64,000 nt of DNA from Blakeslea trispora (GCA_025331445.1 JAIWNE010000038.1:205167-269166), one strand, 5' to 3'. Shown: positions 1-11,235, numbered from the stretch's first letter. Numbers and translations are program-made. The notes: a model not told the origin generated them from the letters alone.

Positions 1-534
1 AACGACCCCCACCAGTCCGATCGTGTTGTTGATGAGCTAGAAGAAGTAGAAGAAAAGTGTCGCCCAGATATCAAGTGCTTGGTATATGAAGATGGAGAGT
101 ATGCCTTTACTAATGCATACGGTGAGGTCAAGCCCTCAAACATACATGACAAGCACCTGTTGAATTTTGAATTGTACAAGCTTGCTTTGTATGGAAAAGA
201 AATGCTTCTCAAGACCAATGCCAAGAACATTGTTTGTTTTCAGATCTGGGGCGGCAATGCAAAGGCATACCTAATGAAGCTTGCATGCAACAATGTGTAC
301 ACACTCACACACTTCTGCGACTTCCGTATCCCAACTGGTTTGAAGGACATGGACATGTCATTGAATGACATGAACAACTTGATGAAGTTTGTGCATGTGT
401 ACAAGACCTTCTGCTTTGAAAAGGACAATACAGCCGACAAGTTTCTGGTGCTCCCTTCTCTCTCCCTGTCATTGTCGACACTGTTCGATGTCCTTTCCCC
501 AGAAGCCAGCAATAAAAAAAGAAAGCTGGACTAA
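1..534 (+). CDS. 3' end of an unrecognised protein gene (5' end outside window)
   Basis: Frame +1 is open from the first base of the window to a TAA at 532-534, so at least 177 codons are present and the true start lies upstream. I do not recognise the family. The visible part is mixed polar and hydrophobic with no transmembrane segment. It ends in a basic KKRK cluster three residues from the C-terminus, which could act as a nuclear localisation signal. The stop overlaps an AATAAA polyadenylation-like signal, which supports a real gene end. Its position beside a transposon island means it could belong to an expanded or mobile-element-linked family, but nothing in the visible part proves that. 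Confidence 0.5.
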   Translation, partial: NDPHQSDRVVDELEEVEEKCRPDIKCLVYEDGEYAFTNAYGEVKPSNIHDKHLLNFELYKLALYGKEMLLKTNAKNIVCFQIWGGNAKAYLMKLACNNVYTLTHFCDFRIPTGLKDMDMSLNDMNNLMKFVHVYKTFCFEKDNTADKFLVLPSLSLSLSTLFDVLSPEASNKKRKLD

Positions 535-1543
535 TAAAAGCATTTGCTGTTTTTTCTTTCTCTTGTGCTCAACTTGAGTACTTTATTTATCTGTAAAGAA
601 ATCTTTTCGAAATCAATTTACGAGTGATGTTCTTATTTGAGATAGCAGATGTGGAGAACAAAGAGGTATATAGCTAAGACTCATCAAAACGTCGGAATTT
701 TCAGCAGGTTGAGTGTATGATTGCTCGTTTTGTAAAGTAGTAGCACAGGTTTGAAGAAGATTGAAGATTCGTACAAAGTGCTTTTTAGATAAAGCGAATG
801 TAAGACACAAAGAAGAAACAAAGTATCCTAAGACGTTCTTGGTTATCTTATGATATGTTAGGGCTATTAGTTATGAGTTGCGACTTAAAAGCTTGGCAAG
901 TAGAACAATAAGATGGTTTAATTGCAAGACTTGTTTAGCTTTATAGGATACCTGGATATGTTTAATCAGTAAAATACTTGGCTATGTAAATACGAATGCG
1001 ATAAATAACTATGGTAGCCTAAGACCAGACTTGTTTATCTTGTAGGCTGTAAGAAAGAATATATTAGTTCTGGAGAACTTGTTTATTCGAAGAATGATGA
1101 TAGTCTTAAAAAGCAGACTTATTTAAAAGTAAAGAAGGGTGATTCGAATAATGACTTGGTTGTTCGAAGATAAACTATGGTAGTCTTATATGGCAGACTT
1201 GGTTAGTTAGCTAGAAAAAAAGACACAAAAGGAAAAAGAAAAGACAAAGTCGTACAGACCATAGAAATTCGAATAGGATAGAATCTAAGTAGAGGACGAA
1301 AAGATGAATCCTGTTGAAATTTGATGAGGTATATGAGAAAAAAACCGACTCATGCTTTGGAGTGTAAAAAAGCACAATGAGATTGAAAATTAAATATTAA
1401 ATACTCTTTTTGCCCAGTGTTGTTTACAGATGGGGCTTCCAGTTTGCAGAGAGATTATGGGGCTTCAATTCTGTATTTTTATACAGGAATAAACTACCAC
1501 TAGAGAAAAATAACATGAATTTCACAAAGAATACAAAACTTTA
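535..1543. other. Non-coding stretch with degenerate direct repeats
   Basis: No convincing gene is present. Between about 921 and 1215 a motif built on AGACTTGTTTA recurs at roughly 927, 1027, 1115 and 1195. It is usually preceded by a TAGTCTTA-like block and lies 80-100 bp apart, so this is a decayed tandem repeat. The right end, from about 1380, is AT-rich flank of the transposase remnant. Confidence 0.4.
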
Positions 1544-2624
1544 TTAATTGTCAAAAGTAACATTTTCTCCTCTAATACATCTGTTCAGATTTTCAATGCA
1601 GTGCTTTGTCCACCCTTCACAATCTTCGGGCCGGACGCTTCTTTCTGCTTGCTCGATGACCTTGTTCATCATCTCCTTCTCCTCTCTTGGGGATCTTCTT
1701 ACGAAGTTCTTGAGTTTAGCAAAGCATAACTCGATTGGATTAAACATGGGAGAGTAGGGAGAAGAAAACGACATGTGTGTTTTGAGCGGCTAATAATCTC
1801 CTGAACTTCTTGGCTATGATGAAATCTAGCATTGTCCATGATGATAAACATGGGCTGTTGATACTCTTTGCCAAGCCACTCAATCAACTGCTTCATGAAT
1901 TCAGCAAGAATGAATCGATTGGTGGGCCCATTGATCATCATATACTGAAGTGACTTCACTCTGTGGACCGTCATAACAACAACAATTGAGATGTTCTTGC
2001 TTCTTTTCACTTTGGTTAACACGTGAGCTTTCTTTCCTCTTTTGATCGAGCTTGACCTGGAACCATGCAAGCATTAAAGAAACGTTTGTCAACAAAAACA
2101 CAATTAGCAGCATCACTAATGCCTTTAATTGACTGGTCCTCGGCATACTGTCTTCTGCTGGCTTTTAGCTGCTCTGTAGTTTGGGTTATCTCCAAGGGTG
2201 AGCTTCTTTTCAATATTAACATGAGGTGGCTATCAATGTGCTTGTGCAAGGCGGTTATGCTGATGGATTTATCTCTAGGAAATTCTTCAGGAAACTTTGC
2301 CATGAATTTTAATCGTAGCTGCTCCAAAGTTAAGATGTTTCCTTCTTTTTCTCCATCAATTAAATCCCTTAAAAATTGGAATCTTGTTCTTTGATTTATG
2401 TTCCTAGTACCACCGCGCTTCTTGTATTCAACGGTGTCGTACTTGCGTCCTCTTTCAACTATACCACGTACAGTACTTTCAGAAAGTCTGTATTTAATAG
2501 CAAGCTTGGTGATTGGTGTTACTGTTGCAAAGGTTTCTTCATAGATTTCTCTACGAAGTTCTTCGGTTGTTCCGGTATAAGTCTTGCGAGATTGCTTAGC
2601 ATTGGTGTTAGTCTGATTGAACAT
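1544..2624 (-). pseudogene. Tc1/mariner/IS630-type DDE transposase, broken by two frameshifts
   Basis: Three overlapping minus-strand frames together encode one transposase. The first part (from the ATG at 2624 to about 2040) has a helix-turn-helix-like N-terminus (region around KYRLSESTVRGIVERG) and reaches FVDKRFFNAC, the first catalytic Asp. The second frame (about 2060-1760) carries the second Asp in IIMDNARFHHS. The third frame (1774-1544) carries the PYSPMFNPIELCFAKLK block with the catalytic Glu. The reading frame changes near 2020-2065 and near 1745-1775, so this copy cannot make an intact enzyme unless the indels are assembly errors. Canonical FVDE is FVDK here. A short MITE-like palindrome begins 60 bp upstream of the start codon. 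No matching inverted repeat is visible downstream of the gene. Confidence 0.8.
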
Positions 2625-2684
2625 TTCTTCGTATTGCGAGTGATGATTTTTAAGATGATCAAAGTAGTAAGAAATAGTTATATA

Positions 2685-3272
2685 CACTATTTCCGGAAAT
2701 TATTCGCTCACAAAAAGAAAAAAACATTGCTCACTAAAAAATTAAAACATCACTCATAAAAAAATAAAAATAGCACTCAGAATAAAAGTAAAAAATCACT
2801 CACTAGCATTTTAAAAAATTCGTTCACTTTTTGAATTTATAACAACAATGAATCACGTTTTGTTTAAATACGGCAAGGATTTGACGGCTGCTTGAGCAGA
2901 AAGCCTATTTAGTATTTTCGTTGACTTTGCACACTATTAGAGATGTATTCAAAAAGTTTCACCCTGAAATTTATCTGTGATTGACAACTATTCTTCAACA
3001 AATAGACTTGCATGAATCAAAATGTCATAGTATGCTTGGGAAGAAAAGGAGCTTTCTAACCATGAGATCCTGGTTCATTCAAGTCTATTTCTTGTAGAAT
3101 AGTTGTCAATCACAGATAAATTTCAGGGTGAAACTTTTTGAATATATCTCTAATAAACGAATTTTTTTCTTTAACTTTGAGCGATGTTTTTATTTTTATA
3201 TGAGCAATGTTTTAATTTTTTAGTGAGCAATGTTTTTTTCTTTTTGTGAGCGAATAACTTCCGGAAATAGTG
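2685..3272. mobile_element. 588-bp palindromic MITE / foldback element with TA target duplication
   Basis: The ends are CACTATTTCCGGAA at 2685 and its exact complement ending at 3272, each flanked by TA (2683-2684 and 3273-3274), the target duplication expected of Tc1/mariner elements. The terminal arms match for about 90 bp (one or two mismatches near the ends). They contain subterminal GCTCACT/AGTGAGC motifs every 22-24 bp. A second inverted pair lies inside, about 2940-3020 against 3073-3151, around a spacer of about 50 bp. The left arm carries about 125 extra bases. There is no ORF, so movement would depend on a transposase made elsewhere. Confidence 0.85.
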
Positions 3273-3392
3273 TATCTGGCGATCTAATGATTTGATGCAT
3301 TTTCCTCGAATTTTAGTTGTTAAATCCGGGACCTTTGATTATAGTATTTTGGTTTTGAGGAACTTTTGCCGCTGAAAAGGCCACTAAAAGAG

Positions 3393-3522
3393 TTCGTAAC
3401 TTGCCTGGCAACGGTGTACAAACCGTCAAGCTGCAAACAAGGCATGAGAGAAGAAAATTGTATTCATAACTTGCCTGGCAACGGTGTACAAACCGTCAAG
3501 CTGCAAACAAGGCATGAGAGAA
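3393..3522. repeat. 70-bp-period direct repeat, two copies
   Basis: A block of about 58 bp starting TAACTTGCCTGGCAACGGTG occurs at about 3397-3454 and again at about 3467-3524. Apart from the short linker the two copies are identical. Each contains the small inverted pair ACGGT...ACCGT. The repeat sits between the MITE and the 3' end of the LINE. Confidence 0.85.
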
Positions 3523-3680
3523 AAACATAAGAGAGATAAAGATGAATATTTAGTGTTTTGCAATTTTTTTTCTACATGGCTCTTTTTTTTGTGTAGAATT
3601 ATTTGTTTTATTAAATAAATAATTGATTATAAGTCACACGTCAAAAAAAGAGAGGTGTGCTTTGAATGGGTGAGATATGA

Positions 3681-6600
3681 TCATTTTAATTTGTTTATCT
3701 TGGAAATAACAAGAGCGAGTGAAAAAGGGATGTCTTGACGAATGAAAGCCCAATGAGCGCACCAAATAGCTCTTACTGTTGCAGCGCATAGACTTAAAAA
3801 CTGAGTAGCGGGAACAAATGGTGGAACGGTAAAAGACCAAAGAGCAGAGACAATATGATGGGGCTGGAAAGCCATGTACGGGAATTGAGTTTGTAGTACA
3901 AGAGACCAAATAGCCCATTTTACTGGACATTCGACCAGCAAATGTTTTCGGTTCTCGATAGAAGCATCGCAAAAGGAGCAGGAAGGAGAAACCTCAGCCA
4001 AAAATAAGGAGATAGACTCATGGCAATGGATTTTGTTATTGAGGATTCGATACCACATAGACCGACATTCAGGAGCTAAGGGTAAGGACCAAAATAGATG
4101 CCAGGTACTGGAGGGGATGTCAGATGGTACAATTTGAAGGGAATTCTCTCGCAGAGCCTCACAAAAGGAACGATTGGAGAGGTCATCCCAAAAGGTTGAC
4201 CTATATGTTAGCGCCGCTATTGGACGAACATCTACATCAAGAGTCAACTCGGCAGGATTAAGAATCGCAGTAAGAAGGCGGGGATGTAGAGACAGGCTAG
4301 GAGAAAGTAGATCTTTCCTTAGCTGTTTACAGAGACGAGGGTATAGTGGCTGGTCCGGTGGATGAAGGGGACGAAAGCAGCCACGGGATGCATCTATGGT
4401 AAAAAAATGCTTCAGTAGTAGTGGAGCAGGTCTGGATGCAACAATCCAATGACCTTCAGGAATTTCAACAAAGCAGTCTGCGAGTGGAATCTCCAGCAAT
4501 GTAGTGAGGTTGCAATCATCAGGTATTGTACGAGACACGCTTGCCAAGTATTTTTGCAAAAAGAAAAACAAGGCATGAACGAAGTGACCATGATCCAAAC
4601 CGCAAGATTTACGGAGTCGAGGAAAGAAAAAGGACAAGACAGGATAAGAGGTGTGTAGAAAGAAGCGCTGAATGTGATCAATTAAATAGCAATGAACGAC
4701 GGAATCAAACGATGGCCGAAAGAGTTCTTTAATCCAACGTACATAGAGACCTGCTTGCTGAGCCAAAGGGTCCAGAAGACCTACACCCCCATCGTCTAAA
4801 CGCTGGCATAGAAGATCATATCGAAAGATCGGTTTAACACCATGGTTTACGAATCGACTGATAATGCTTCGAATCCTCTTAAAGAATGACTGCGGGAATG
4901 AGGTCACTCGAAGAACGTGCCACAATGCGGATAGAAAGACAGAATTGACAACCGTTGCGCGGCCACGTATCGAGAGATTCCTGTATCTGAATTGGTCACA
5001 CTTAGCCTGTAGTGACTTTAAGAGCTGAAGCTCTACCAGTTTTCGCTGTGGCAAGGAGCTAATGAGAGGAAAACCAAGGTAGCGCAATGCTATAGTGGAG
5101 GTTCTGTCATGCCAGCTGTGAATATTAGAGGAGCGTAAAAGAGACTGCCAATAAGATGATGGACGACCACTCAGAGATACCGCTTCAGTCTTATGCATGT
5201 TGACTTTGGCATTAGACAGTTGACCATACCGAGCAAGATGTTGCTGGAGCAAATGGAAATCGTTATTGTCAGAAAGAAAGACACAAACATCATCTGCGTA
5301 AGCTAGAATTTTCAAAGGCTCGAGAGAGGAAGACGAGGAGGAAGAGGAAGTCTGATCAAATACAAAGCCTCGAAAGGATGGATCTTGAAGAACGTGTCGG
5401 AGGAAGGGCTCAAGAGCAAAGTTGAAAAGAAGAGGAGATAGTGGATCACCCTGTCGAAGGCCCCGATGCTGAGTGACTTCGTTGGAGAAATAACCATTGA
5501 CGTTCACACGGACTCTGTTACCAAAGAAAAGGTTCATGAGACAGTCAACTAAAGGCCCTGGAAAGTTGAAACGAAGAAGGGTTCGACGAAGGTACAAAGG
5601 ATGTACGCGATCGTATGCCTTTTCTTGGTCTAAAAGTAGGGCAATATCATCACGCTGAGTACGACGGGCATGTTCCATAACCATATTAACTAACAGACCG
5701 GTAGTTGCAATAAACCGGCCAGGCATAAAGCCAGTTTGTAAAGGAGTGATCAGAGCAGGGGCTGCGTCTTTCATTCTAGCATTTAAAATACGAGTAAAGA
5801 TCTTTCCATCACAATTGATGAGAGATATCGGCCGCCAGTTCTGAAGCAAAGTCAGGTCTCCTTTCTTAGGTAGAAGGCGTACTCGAATGTCTCGCCAAGA
5901 GGCAGGAAACAAGCCACGCCATAGAGCATCGTTGTAGACTTGAACAACCAAATGCTGAAGGGGAGGAAAGCGATACAAGTGGTAAAGAAAGGCATATCCA
6001 AAGCCATCTGAACCAGGGCTGCTTTGTTTGGTAATAACCTTCGCAGTAACAGCAATAATATCGTCAATAGTTATAGGGCTAGCAAAGATTCATGGTCCTC
6101 ATCTCTGACACTAGGCAGTGATGCGATGTCACGAAGATAATCATCAAGGCCATTTGCATCAACCGGATCGTCTGTGTATAGCTGTTGGTAGAACTGATGG
6201 GTAGAGTGTAGCATCGTCTCCTTATCTGCACAAGGTTCATCTGTCGTATTATTGCGAAATGCTGAAATTCGTTCAGTTGCCTGTCTCTGTTGCACCATGG
6301 ATTTTAGATATCGAACAGATGTTTCACCTTTTTCACGCCAACGCTGCCCAGCTTTTAAGGCCAAGCTCTCCGTTACCTCCTGCTGTAGAAGAGCAATCTC
6401 CTGCTCCAAAGGACGCAATACAATGAGTCGATCCTCCGCCGAAGGACGTGTCCTAAGAAACTGATTTCGTCGCGATTGAAGATCACGCAAACGAGCTCGT
6501 CTACAATTCGCTCGATTGACACCAAAGCTCTTGGTAACTCGCTTAAGTGCTCTCTTAAGAAAGTCCCATTTGTCTTGGGGAGTATCACATTTAATTGTAG

Positions 6601-7609
6601 CATCATCCAGGATAGAAGGGATGACATCTATCAATCGACGTTGGTAGTCCGGAATCCGAAGGAGCTTGGGATTGGCCCGCCACAATCCAGGCCCTGTAGG
6701 TGCTGTGGCCATAGCCAGCTGAACTGATAACAGCGAATGATCTGACCAACGAGGGTTAATGAGCTGTAAGCTGGCATCAATTAATACATTTTGAAGAGTA
6801 CGGCTGACAAAAATATAATCAATAGTAGAGGTGATGGTATCATTCCTCCGAAAAGTGGGGAGATTGTAGAGGTCGAAAGTCTGCAAAGCATTAAAGCAAT
6901 GCATATCTAAAAATGATACCCATTCAAGAGAAGTAGCAGTGCCTATGTTAGGCCTGAGGTAAGAATAGTTGAAATCTCCCATGACCAGTAGACGATCAAA
7001 ATCCAATGCCAGATGAGAGGATTGAAGAGTCTCTGATAATGTAGAGAAAAAGGTACGGCGTTCGATTGCTGAGTTAGCAGGTGCATAAATCACTAGGACA
7101 TAAAAAGGCAAGAAAAGGTGATGATGGGATGAAATCTTCGAAAGGATCACCCGATCCAAGTTGGGTAGCAAGTCTTCGGACAAGTGTAGCATGGAAGAGA
7201 AAGAGACTAGTCCACACTTATGGGTCCAAAGAGCCTGATGAGCTTGAAATTGAGTATTAATAAAATGTTGGTTCATAGAGGAGACATGGGTTTCTTGGAG
7301 AGCCATGAGGTCAAAATTAAGGGAACGGAGATAACGAATGAATTGGGCTTGCGTTTGAGTGTTTCGAGACTTCACTAGGCTGTTGCAATTCAGCGAAGCG
7401 AAGTTGAGTAATAGAGATGATCTATCACTCATTATGACTACTGGATGGGGGGAGTCTCTACTATGAGAATCTGTCATAGGTAGAGAAGAAGGGGGTAACT
7501 GGGAATCTAGGTTAGATGAAGCACATTTATCTAGGTTTGTGGCATCATCTAGGTTCATTGCAACATCTGTGTCCCAGTTCAAAGAGTTACTCAACTCTTG
7601 TGTGGACAC
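3681..7609 (-). pseudogene. LINE ORF2: endonuclease + reverse transcriptase (one frameshift)
   Basis: The N-terminal part (7609-6071) is an exonuclease/endonuclease/phosphatase domain. Visible motifs are LNCNSLVK, the catalytic Glu in LQETHVSS, GDFNY and the terminal SDHSLL. The second part (about 6084-3681) is a reverse transcriptase with WRPISLINCDGKIFTRIL, RQGDPLSPLLFNFALEPFL and the catalytic AYADDVCVF. Near the C-terminus, CSFC followed by HLLVEC resembles the zf-RVT domain of LINEs. The two parts are in different frames: the first stops at 6071 just after LLAL, and the next continues as SPITIDDI. A one-base change near 6075 therefore breaks the ORF. There is no ATG at the 5' edge of the ORF2 frame and it overlaps the end of ORF1. 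Confidence 0.85.
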
Positions 7610-8742
7610 AAATTCAGGTGTAGGTGTAGGAGAAGGCGAGGAATCTTTGATAGTAACAGGACGGTCAGGAAGAGGGGCAGAAAGGGCAGAAGATTGACTG
7701 AAACTGAGGGCTGGAGAGAGATATCAGATTGGGAAACTAACTTTGACTCAACAGGAGCTGTATGCTTAGATGGGCGTCCATTTCGAAGACGCTTAGTACC
7801 AGGCAACGAACTATCTTTCAGAACAAAATTGAAAGCATTGGATACAGGAGCCTTAGCTTTGGGTTTCTTCTGAGGTGCTTCTTTAGGACAACTGGCTGCC
7901 ATATGTCCAACGCCCCCACCAACAAAGTCTCTTATCACAGTCAGCCACTGTATGGCCTTCAGCATGGCAATATTTACAGTAACGAGGCATTTGCTTCCAT
8001 ACTGCATAGAAGCTTAAATCCCCAGACTCCGCCCAAGGGATAACGTGAGTCAAAGGTGAAAAAATTGATTCTGTAGAATTCTTAACGTTAAGGACAGCAA
8101 GACCACTACACATGTAAGTCTTAGTTTCAGGTTCTAAGAGAATACCAACATCCAAGATATCTCCAAAAGGAGACAAACTCTTTCTCAATCCATCCAACAA
8201 TTTTTTCTCATTGAGGAAAGGTAAATTCGAGAGACGAACACTAATAACTTCCATTTCAGGGCAATTGCTCTGCAAGGAAGAACCACACTACCATCGCCAA
8301 ACTTGAGACCCTTTTGAAGAAAAGATTCAACAGTCTCACTATCCATCTCATCGAAACTTATTTCGGCAAAACATAAGTTACCAATCTGCTGAGGCAACAC
8401 ACCCAGACGAGTAGGGTATTGCGATGCTACGAGTCGAAAGAAGTCTGTACGGGTCTCTTTTCTCCCCGTCATTTCAATGAAGACGCTGTTAGAACCATGT
8501 CCAGGACGCCAAATACTAGACTTGACTGTATCAGGAGTAGATGACGTCTCGCGATCATCAGAGGAAGGTGAAATGAGTGAATGTCGAACTAGTGGAGCTT
8601 GCTTGGCCGCAACCTGAGACCAGGCACGAGGTGAAGAGGGTTTGGTAGCTGGTTGCCTGTGGTTTGAGTGTATGGTGGAAGCATCGGGTGTATGATCTAA
8701 GCCACCCAATGGCCCAAAATTATCTTTATGTGAAAGAACCAT
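7591..8742 (-). pseudogene. LINE ORF1: zinc-knuckle nucleic-acid-binding protein (two frameshifts)
   Basis: Starts at the ATG at 8742 and is read in three successive frames: 8742 to about 8275, about 8275-7915, and about 7935-7591. The middle frame contains the CCHC knuckle CKYCHAEGHTVADC. The last frame contains GGVGHMAASCPK, the remains of a second knuckle, followed by a basic Lys-rich stretch. ORF1 proteins of this type bind the element's RNA and accompany ORF2 during target-primed reverse transcription. The upstream half resembles the weakly structured N-termini of such proteins. The two frame changes make this copy non-functional unless they are sequence errors. Confidence 0.75.
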
Positions 8743-8930
8743 GTTAGTTTCCTTTTTTAAAATTTATTTCGAATTCATGCACAAAAATGTTCGAATATAA
8801 TTTTTCAAATGTCTACGTAGGCATTTGACAAAACCTTGTTGCAAAACCTAGGTGCGTGGAACTTTAATATAAAAAAAGTCATTCTTGCGGGGAATGAAAA
8901 TACCAGGAATTTCTTATTTACAAGTGTACT

Positions 8931-9294
8931 CTGGCTGTTTCAGTTTGTTGTTGTTCATTAAGCTGATTCAGCCAGGTACTCGCATAATCGAGTGCACGCA
9001 CCTAAGTTGAAGGTGTTCTGGCTGTTTCAGTTTGTTATTATTTCTTAAGCTGATTCAGTCAGGTACTCGCAGAATCGTGTGCGTGCGCCTAAGTTGGGGG
9101 TATCCTGGCTGTTTCAGTTTGTTGTTGTTCATTAAGCTGATTCAGCCAGGTACTCGCATAATCGAGTGCACGCACCTAAGTTGAAGGTGTTCTGGCTGTT
9201 TCAGTTTGTTATTATTTCTTAAGCTGATTCAGTCAGGTACTCGCAGAATCGTGTGCGTGCGCCTAAGTTGGGGGTATCCTGGCTGTTTCAGTTT
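8931..9294 (-). repeat. Four 87-bp LINE 5'-UTR monomers in an A-B-A-B array
   Basis: CTGGCTGTTTCAGTTT begins at 8931, 9018, 9105, 9192 and 9279, exactly 87 bp apart, with the fifth copy cut after about 16 bp. Units 1 and 3 are identical to each other, as are units 2 and 4, while the two types differ at several positions. The array is therefore a duplicated 174-bp dimer. It lies just upstream of ORF1 with respect to LINE transcription. Confidence 0.95.
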
Positions 9295-9780
9295 ATTGCG
9301 TTAACTACAGTTCTGTGCCTGTCTAGCCCTCGTTCTTATTTTAATGTCTCTTCTCAACACATGCTCCCTCCGTTTTGTTTCAAGGACTCTCATCGCACAA
9401 AGTACGAGGATACCTTCCACATCCTAGTTGACAACCCATTGTTCACCTCATCTCTCCAGCACTAGCCGACCCAGCTAGTGCCTCGGCCTATATTGACAAG
9501 TTCAATGATCCACTCTGTGACTCCATATACACCTCGTTAGATCAGTCTGTGAGTAGAGTACTGCTAGAACGCCAGGATTTTATTATAGATTTTATGAAAG
9601 ATTTTTGGACCGATGAAATGAACAAGGCCTTTGATCTAAAGGAACAATACTACCAGAAAGGGCGTAAAGCCAATGGTCTCAACTGTCTCTGATTTTGGCT
9701 ATCGCACTAGTAGACTAGAGGCCAATTGCGTAGAGCAACCCATCAACGCAAGTGGACATTACAGCGACAGCCTCTCCCAA
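9295..9780 (+). pseudogene. Coding-like fragment of unknown origin, frameshifted
   Basis: Directly beyond the LINE 5' array, the plus strand shows protein-like sequence in successive frames. One frame ends at 9465 with DTFHILVDNPLFTSS. A second, 9432-9691, contains AYIDKFNDPLCDSIYTSLD and RQDFIIDFMKDFWTDEMNKAF. A third short open stretch ends at about 9789. Codon content looks coding but no single ORF survives. It could be a piece of another mobile element or a host gene disrupted by the LINE. I do not recognise the family. Confidence 0.4.
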
Positions 9781-9789
9781 GGGTCGTAT

Positions 9790-11235
9790 ACATAGCTTAT
9801 ATTCCTTTTAGTCTCATCATCAGATTAACACTCATTTCATCCCCTCTAGCTACACCCACTGCTTTAATGTCTTTTCAATCCTTTTGGCTCATAGTTTAAT
9901 CTGTTGAGAAAGGAGAAGACACTCATTTTATCTTGTTTGCTTTTGTTTGATGCAGCTCGCTTGGAAACATAGGTCGTTTCTTTGAAGACTGGAAGGTAAT
10001 CGTTCAATGAGGAAATATGTTTACGTTACAACTCAAAGTTCTAAAAAAATTATTGATTGTGTTGCTTACTTTACTATTAAATGCAATTAAAAGAATTTTC
10101 TACTCTATTGTATCTTTTATTATTTTGTTCTTCCGTTTCCTCCGTCTCTTCTTTATAAAGAGTTAAATCATGACCCAAATAGCTCTTACTTTGATGGCAA
10201 GAGTGTCACCCTAACAATCCATCAGAGTCTTTAATAATGAAAGTATAGATTGTTTCTCTGGTACAAAAACAGGTTCGATGCCTGTCCTATACCTGCTCTG
10301 TATCTTGATTCTTTGTTTGACGATGTATGAAGGGTATAACGCTACTCACAACAAACAAACAAAAAGAGTTCCTCATCTTTAGCACACAAGAGAAAAGATG
10401 AGCACTAATTGATAAGCGTCGACTAATCCGTAGTAAGCCCCTTCCTCTACATGCTGAATATATAGCTATATGATGTATGAGCAAATATACTTTTATTTCA
10501 ATAATTGATCCAAGATAGCTCGCCAGCTTGAGTCTCTAATATATCAATAGATTCTGAAAGACTTGAGGTCATGTCCCTTTTTTTTTTTATATATACTTTG
10601 TTTTGAAATTTCAAATTTGGAGTATTGCCTTCATAAACTCACCTATACTTGCATCTGATTTGAGGCAATAAAAATCGATTTTCATCATAGTAGACCAAGT
10701 CTTTAGAAACTGTGGTCATTTGGTGAATACAGGGTACAATCATCTCTTATTTAAAAGAGTATCCACAAACACAAATGAAAAAAAAAGAGATCCATCTATC
10801 TTTTTTTTTTTTGCCTTTTGTAGAATATGACAAATGTACCCAGAGAACAGAGCGTACATGATCTTTCTCCCCTTTACTACGTGTAACATGAACTGTAGGA
10901 GGACAAGGAAAACTGTCCGTGTTACTTTGTTTCGGATGAATCAGGTTTTAGAAACAATGTTGTTACTGAACCTTATTAAGGGCAGTTAGTGTTCAGACTA
11001 CACATGGTGAAGGGTCTTACTTGAATGGCGTTTCTCAAGTAATTTGATGAAACTCATGTTGTTTAAACTAGATTATCTCGAAAGGTTTCTTGAGCTTGAA
11101 TGAAATCCTAAGCTTAAAAACTCCAACAAGTTCAAAGAAAGATAGCTGATTAAAAAAAAAAAAAGTAGTTTATTTTGTACATGCAATACGATATATTAAT
11201 AACAAAAAAAAGAGGATATTACTATAGATAATATT
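9790..11235. other. Intergenic, no gene seen
   Basis: AT-rich with poly-T/A tracts. The only structured item is a small hairpin at 10243-10292 with a tRNA T-arm-like inner stem. The right end is the 3' flank of the Ca2+-ATPase gene. Confidence 0.5.

Larger units (their letters stand above)
3580..9294 (-). mobile_element. Non-LTR retrotransposon (LINE), minus strand, about 5.7 kb
   Basis: On the minus strand this region reads: tandem 87-bp monomers (9294-8931), a leader, ORF1 with zinc knuckles (8742-7591), ORF2 with an apurinic-type endonuclease, reverse transcriptase and a zf-RVT-like C-terminus (7609-3681), then an AT-rich 3' tail containing AATAAA near 3610. This order is typical of L1/Tx1-like LINEs. 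Both ORFs contain frameshifts, so the copy is probably inactive. No target-site duplication could be assigned with confidence and both outer borders are approximate. The LINE differs from its surroundings in being less AT-rich and free of long homopolymers. Confidence 0.85.

Noticed and set aside
10243..10292. A tRNA gene based on the TTCGATG loop
   Set aside because: Only about 50 nt between the acceptor-like strands, with no D-arm or anticodon arm; kept only as a hairpin observation.
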